Assembly: GCA_902475245.1 (NCBI GenBank)
Contig: CABRYP010000034.1
Location: forward strand, 1 to 23,881
Reading direction: 5' to 3'
Origin: an uncultured Collinsella sp.
GTDB lineage: Bacteria; Actinomycetota; Coriobacteriia; Coriobacteriales; Coriobacteriaceae
DNA: 23,881 bases
Below are positions 20,851 to 23,881 of this stretch, in pieces (the first letter of the stretch is position 1; every line of letters starts with the position of its first letter). The notes beneath the pieces are model-generated. The model was not told the origin of the DNA. It did not search any database and saw only the letters and a list, made by a program, of their open reading frames with translations. The translations under genes were made by a program, and so were the position numbers.

Positions 20851-23211
20851 CTAAGCCAACCCCAGCAATATGCCCGCCGAATGCACGACAAACGCCACGA
20901 TCCAGGCGACCGTCACCTGAAACGCGAACACGGCAACGGCGTAGCGCGCGCCCAGCTCGCTCTTGACGGCGCCGATTGCCGCTACGCAGGGCGGGTACAG
21001 CAGCGTAAAGACCAAGAACACGTAGGCGGTAAACGGCGAAAACATGGTCGACAGCGCCGCGGGTGACGTTGCACCCAAAAGCACGGTGAGGGTCGAGATG
21101 ACACTCTCCTTGGCGATAAGTCCGGTAACGAGCGCCGTGGATGCACGCCAGTCGCCAAACCCAAGCGGCGCCAGCGCCGGCGCAATGATGCTGCCGAGAC
21201 CCGCAAGCAGGCTTTGCGACTGATCGGCGACCACATTAAAGCGGATATCGAACGTCTGAAGGAACCAGATGACCACGGTAGCGGCAAAGATAATGGTAAA
21301 GGCCTTGGTAATAAAGTCTTTGGCCTTATCCCATGCCAGCATCACCGTCGTCTTGACGCTCGGCAGGCGGTAATTGGGGAGCTCCATGATAAACGGCACC
21401 GGGTCGCCCTTAAATGCCGTGCGGTTAAGCACCAAAGCCGCGATACAACCAACCGCAATGCCAATCAGATAGAGCGAGACCATGGCAGGAACCGTCGCCT
21501 GCGGGAAAAACGCCCCGCACAGCAGACCGTAGACCGGCAACTTGGCCGAGCAGCTCATGAACGGCGTGAGCATGACCGTCATCTTGCGGTCGTGCTCGGA
21601 TGGGAGCGTACGGGTCGACATGATAGCCGGCACGGTGCAGCCAAAACCGACGAGCATGGGCACAAAGCTGCGGCCCGACAGGCCAAAGCGACGCAGCACT
21701 TTATCCATGACAAAGGCCACGCGTGCCATGTATCCGGAGTCTTCCAGAATGGAGAGGAACAAGAAGAGCACGACGATAATCGGCAGGAAGGTCAATACGC
21801 TACCCACGCCCGTAAGCACGCCGTCGACAGCCAGTGAGCGCACCACGTCGTTGGTGCCGAACGCCTTGAGACCCGCATCGGCCGAGGCGATGATGGCAGC
21901 GATGCCGTCCTCCATGAGTCCCTGCAACGCCGCGCCGATCACGCCAAACGTCAGCCAAAAAACGAGACCCATGATCACCAGGAACGCCGGAATGGCCGTA
22001 TAGCGACCCGTCAGGATGCGGTCGATCTTGACGGAGCGCACGTGCTCGCGGCTCTCGTGCGGCTTGACGACGCAACGCCCGCACACGTCGCCGATAAAGC
22101 TAAAGCGCATATCGGCCAGCGCGGACAGGCGATCGGTGCCGGCCTCGCCCTCCATCTGGGTAATGATGTGCTCGATGGCGTCGAGCTCGTTGCGATCCAG
22201 GTGAAGCGCCTCGGTTACCAGCTCGTCGCCCTCAACCAGCTTGGTCGCCGCAAAACGCACGGGAATGTGTGCCGTCGCGGCATGGTCCTCGATAAGGTTG
22301 GCGATGCCGTGGATGCAGCGATGCAGCGCACCGCCGTCTGGACCATCGGGCGCGCAAAAGTCCAAGCGGCCGGGACGCTCGCGGAACCGCGCGACGTGCA
22401 AGGCATGATCCACCAGCTCACCGATACCCTCGTTGCGGGCAGCGCTAATGGGGACAACAGGCACGCCCAACAGGCTCTCGAGCAGGTTGACGTCCACGGC
22501 GCCACCGTTGGCCGTCACCTCGTCCATCATGTTGAGCGCGATGACCATGGGGCGATCGAGCTCCATAAGCTGCAGCGTCAGGTACAGATTGCGCTCGATG
22601 TTGGTGGCGTCGATGATGTCGATGATGGCGTCGGGATGCTCATCCAGGATAAACTGACGGCTGACGATCTCTTCGCCCGTGTACGGCGACAGCGAATAGA
22701 TACCAGGCAGATCAGTGACGCTCGCCTCGGGGTGGTTACGGATGGTGCCGTCCTTGCGGTCGACCGTCACGCCGGGAAAGTTACCGACATGCTGGTTGGA
22801 GCCCGTAAGCTGGTTGAACAGCGTGGTTTTACCGCAGTTTTGGTTGCCGGCGAGGGCAAAATGTAGCGGTGCGCCCTCGGGCACGGCCGTTTTTGCCGCA
22901 CGGGGCGAATACGTCCCCTCGCCGAGTGCCGGGTGCTCCGTCGTGCCGATTGCGGCGTTAGCGCGCGGACCCGTATCGGTGTCGTGAACACCCACGAGCT
23001 CAATCCGTGCGGCATCGTCCTTGCGCAGCGTCAACTCGTAGCCACGCAGGCGAATCTCGAGCGGGTCGCCCATGGGGGCGTACTTCATCATGGTGACTTC
23101 GGTGCCCGGTGTTAGGCCCATGTCCAAAATATGTTGTCGGAGTGCCTGGTCGTCCGATGTCACCGATGCGACAACGGCGTCCTTTCCAATCTCGAGCGTA
23201 TCGAGCTTCAC
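20851..23211 (-). CDS. feoB: Ferrous iron transporter FeoB with fused FeoA domain
   Basis: GTP-dependent Fe2+ importer of the inner membrane. 786 residues in three parts. An N-terminal FeoA SH3-like domain spans about 1-75. A linker of about 40 residues follows. The FeoB G domain has G1 GNQNCGKTT (122-130; commonly GNPNCGKTT), G2 FPGVTV, G3 DLPG (167-170) and G4 NMMD (227-230). The membrane part carries GFGCTVPAIMSTRTLPSE, MSCSAKLPVY and the C-terminal LLYPPCVAAIGAVKSELG. All are intact. The start is GTG at 23209-23211 with GGAGGA 8 nt upstream. No separate feoA or feoC is next to it. A palindromic operator just upstream fits control by an iron- or manganese-sensing DtxR-family repressor. Confidence 0.96.
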   Translation of the reverse strand: MKLDTLEIGKDAVVASVTSDDQALRQHILDMGLTPGTEVTMMKYAPMGDPLEIRLRGYELTLRKDDAARIELVGVHDTDTGPRANAAIGTTEHPALGEGTYSPRAAKTAVPEGAPLHFALAGNQNCGKTTLFNQLTGSNQHVGNFPGVTVDRKDGTIRNHPEASVTDLPGIYSLSPYTGEEIVSRQFILDEHPDAIIDIIDATNIERNLYLTLQLMELDRPMVIALNMMDEVTANGGAVDVNLLESLLGVPVVPISAARNEGIGELVDHALHVARFRERPGRLDFCAPDGPDGGALHRCIHGIANLIEDHAATAHIPVRFAATKLVEGDELVTEALHLDRNELDAIEHIITQMEGEAGTDRLSALADMRFSFIGDVCGRCVVKPHESREHVRSVKIDRILTGRYTAIPAFLVIMGLVFWLTFGVIGAALQGLMEDGIAAIIASADAGLKAFGTNDVVRSLAVDGVLTGVGSVLTFLPIIVVLFLFLSILEDSGYMARVAFVMDKVLRRFGLSGRSFVPMLVGFGCTVPAIMSTRTLPSEHDRKMTVMLTPFMSCSAKLPVYGLLCGAFFPQATVPAMVSLYLIGIAVGCIAALVLNRTAFKGDPVPFIMELPNYRLPSVKTTVMLAWDKAKDFITKAFTIIFAATVVIWFLQTFDIRFNVVADQSQSLLAGLGSIIAPALAPLGFGDWRASTALVTGLIAKESVISTLTVLLGATSPAALSTMFSPFTAYVFLVFTLLYPPCVAAIGAVKSELGARYAVAVFAFQVTVAWIVAFVVHSAGILLGLA

Positions 23212-23257
23212 GTCCGTGTTCCTCCCCCGGCGCCCGCAGGGCGTTGCATTTTGTTTA

Positions 23258-23293
23258 CTATGGCTAACCGTTTGCCATGGCTAACCAATTGTA
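23258..23293 (-). promoter_or_regulatory. feoB operator/promoter region
   Basis: ATGGCTAACC occurs twice with a 17-bp offset (23260-23269 and 23277-23286). The 19-bp ATGGC-t-AAC-c-GTT-t-GCCAT at 23260-23278 is a near-perfect palindrome (8 of 9 pairs), and a second dyad centred on CCATGG overlaps it. Length and GGTTAGCC-like half sites recall DtxR/IdeR/MntR boxes. A candidate -10 TACAAT (23288-23293, minus strand) lies just upstream, so a bound repressor would cover the transcription start. The -35 is not clear. Confidence 0.5.
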
Positions 23294-23410
23294 ACCATGC
23301 ATGATAGCGCGAACACGCAACGATGTTCAATCGACAGATCGGTGCAATGGGGACAGATCGCTTTGCCCAATAGATGCGATGCGGAACAACCAGGCGCGGG
23401 AGGGGATTCT

Positions 23411-23610
23411 GGGACACGGTTTCCCAGACGGCACCCTTTCGGAAACCGCACCCCACTATTCAGGCGAATTCCGGGATGCAGTTTCCCGATGGGGGCTCCT
23501 GGGGAAACTGCATCCCACTCCGAAACGCTAAAACGGGATGGGCTTTCCGACTGAGGTCTCTAGCGGAAACTGCGTCCCGGAATAGGCGCTCGGAACGGGA
23601 TACGGCTTCC
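23411..23610. repeat. Phased palindromic array, 62-bp period (right)
   Basis: Seven copies of the same 14-bp motif as at 12568-12737, alternately inverted: reverse at 23411, 23473, 23535 and 23597, forward at 23441, 23503 and 23565. Start-to-start distances alternate 30, 32, 30, 32, 30, 32 bp. A degenerate eighth arm may lie near 23383. Spacers (18 nt within pairs, 16 nt between) differ between units. It lies between the feoB promoter and the divergent zinc-ribbon gene. The rest of the gap, 23294-23382 and 23611-23710, shows no gene. Confidence 0.9.
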
Positions 23611-23725
23611 CCGGACGAGAGCCCGGCAATGTTGCGCAACAAAGGGCGCAAGTCCGCGCATAGGATAGAGGCGGATGAGGATGCGCCCGGTATTCGCGCG
23701 GGCGCCGATCGAGGGGAGTCTGCAC

Positions 23726-23881
23726 ATGTTCTGCCGAAATTGCGGGTCGAAGGTCGAGGACGGGACCAGGTTCTGCCCCGTGTGCGGAGAGCCCGTCGCT
23801 GACGAATATGAACCCCCGGCCGAATCTGAACTGCCTCCCATTTCTTGGACACAAGAAATGGGAGGCTTTTTTATGGCTGGA
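23726..23881 (+). CDS. Zinc-ribbon protein, N-terminal part (cut by window edge)
   Basis: The first 52 codons of an open frame that runs off the window. MFCRNCGSKVEDGTRFCPVC is a double CxxC zinc ribbon (Cys3, Cys6, Cys17, Cys20) as found at the N-terminus of many uncharacterised membrane or regulatory proteins; the function of the whole cannot be told. GAGGGGA lies 8 nt upstream of the ATG, which supports a real start. After an acidic Glu/Pro stretch the frame enters the 55-base repeated segment and would translate its hairpin as a Pro-Ile-Ser-Trp-Thr-Gln-Glu run. That makes the last 18 or so residues doubtful: they may be an assembly join or a repeat insertion. Confidence 0.65.
   Translation, partial: MFCRNCGSKVEDGTRFCPVCGEPVADEYEPPAESELPPISWTQEMGGFFMAG
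23827..23881 (+). repeat. 55-base segment shared (inverted) with the left edge, with terminator hairpin
   Basis: Identical to the reverse complement of bases 1-55, diverging at the 56th base. It contains the 15-bp perfect stem (23833-23847 with 23852-23866) followed by TTTTTT (23867-23872), so on the plus strand it has terminator form. Exact 55-base identity at both ends suits a de Bruijn-graph contig boundary. Confidence 0.9.

Noticed and set aside
23374..23802. A plus-strand open frame through the right palindromic array
   Set aside because: It translates the repeat units, overlaps the better supported zinc-ribbon start in another frame, and has no recognisable domain.

Overview
This window is a 23.9 kb piece of a high-GC chromosome that looks like a gut Coriobacteriia member, most probably Collinsella or a close relative. 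That placement rests on protein character and codon use recognised by eye; no search was run. Almost every gene lies on the minus strand, so transcription mostly runs from high to low coordinates. No tRNA, rRNA, transposase or CRISPR locus is visible. The first 55 bases are the exact reverse complement of the last 55, so the window is probably one complete assembly contig that begins and ends in a shared repeat.

Reading in the direction of transcription, the right part (23.2 to 15.5 kb) is accessory and metabolic. It holds a FeoA-FeoB fusion for ferrous iron uptake behind a palindromic, metalloregulator-like operator, an MFS exporter, a cytoplasmic GH13 glycosidase followed at once by a hypoxanthine/uracil-type DNA glycosylase, a plus-strand gene resembling flavodoxin-type reductases, and a class I aminotransferase. 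A zinc-ribbon gene is cut by the right edge.

The left part (15.3 to 0.1 kb) is the transcription and translation core: an L10-type leader with attenuator, rplJ-rplL, galU as its own unit, rpoB-rpoC, then rpsL-rpsG-fusA-rpsJ. Two departures from the usual order stand out. galU with its own terminator sits between rplL and rpoB, and tuf is absent between fusA and rpsJ. Terminators follow rplL, galU, rpoC and rpsJ, so the core is split into at least four transcription units. Good promoters precede rplJ and rpsL, and a plausible one precedes rpoB.

The most unusual content is intergenic. Two arrays, before rpoB and before feoB, consist of a 14-bp motif alternately inverted with strict 30/32-bp phasing (62-bp period) around variable spacers. 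Two long fold-back elements, upstream of the rpsL and rplJ promoters, share a nearly identical central hairpin with a compensatory base-pair change but have unrelated, self-complementary 34-36 bp arms. A third, different fold-back lies next to the first.

At protein level, RpoC carries a C-terminal helix-hairpin-helix segment resembling the alpha-subunit CTD plus an acidic tail, RpoB has a remodelled and lengthened loop right after the rifampicin region, and S12 has Arg at the streptomycin-related Lys88 position.
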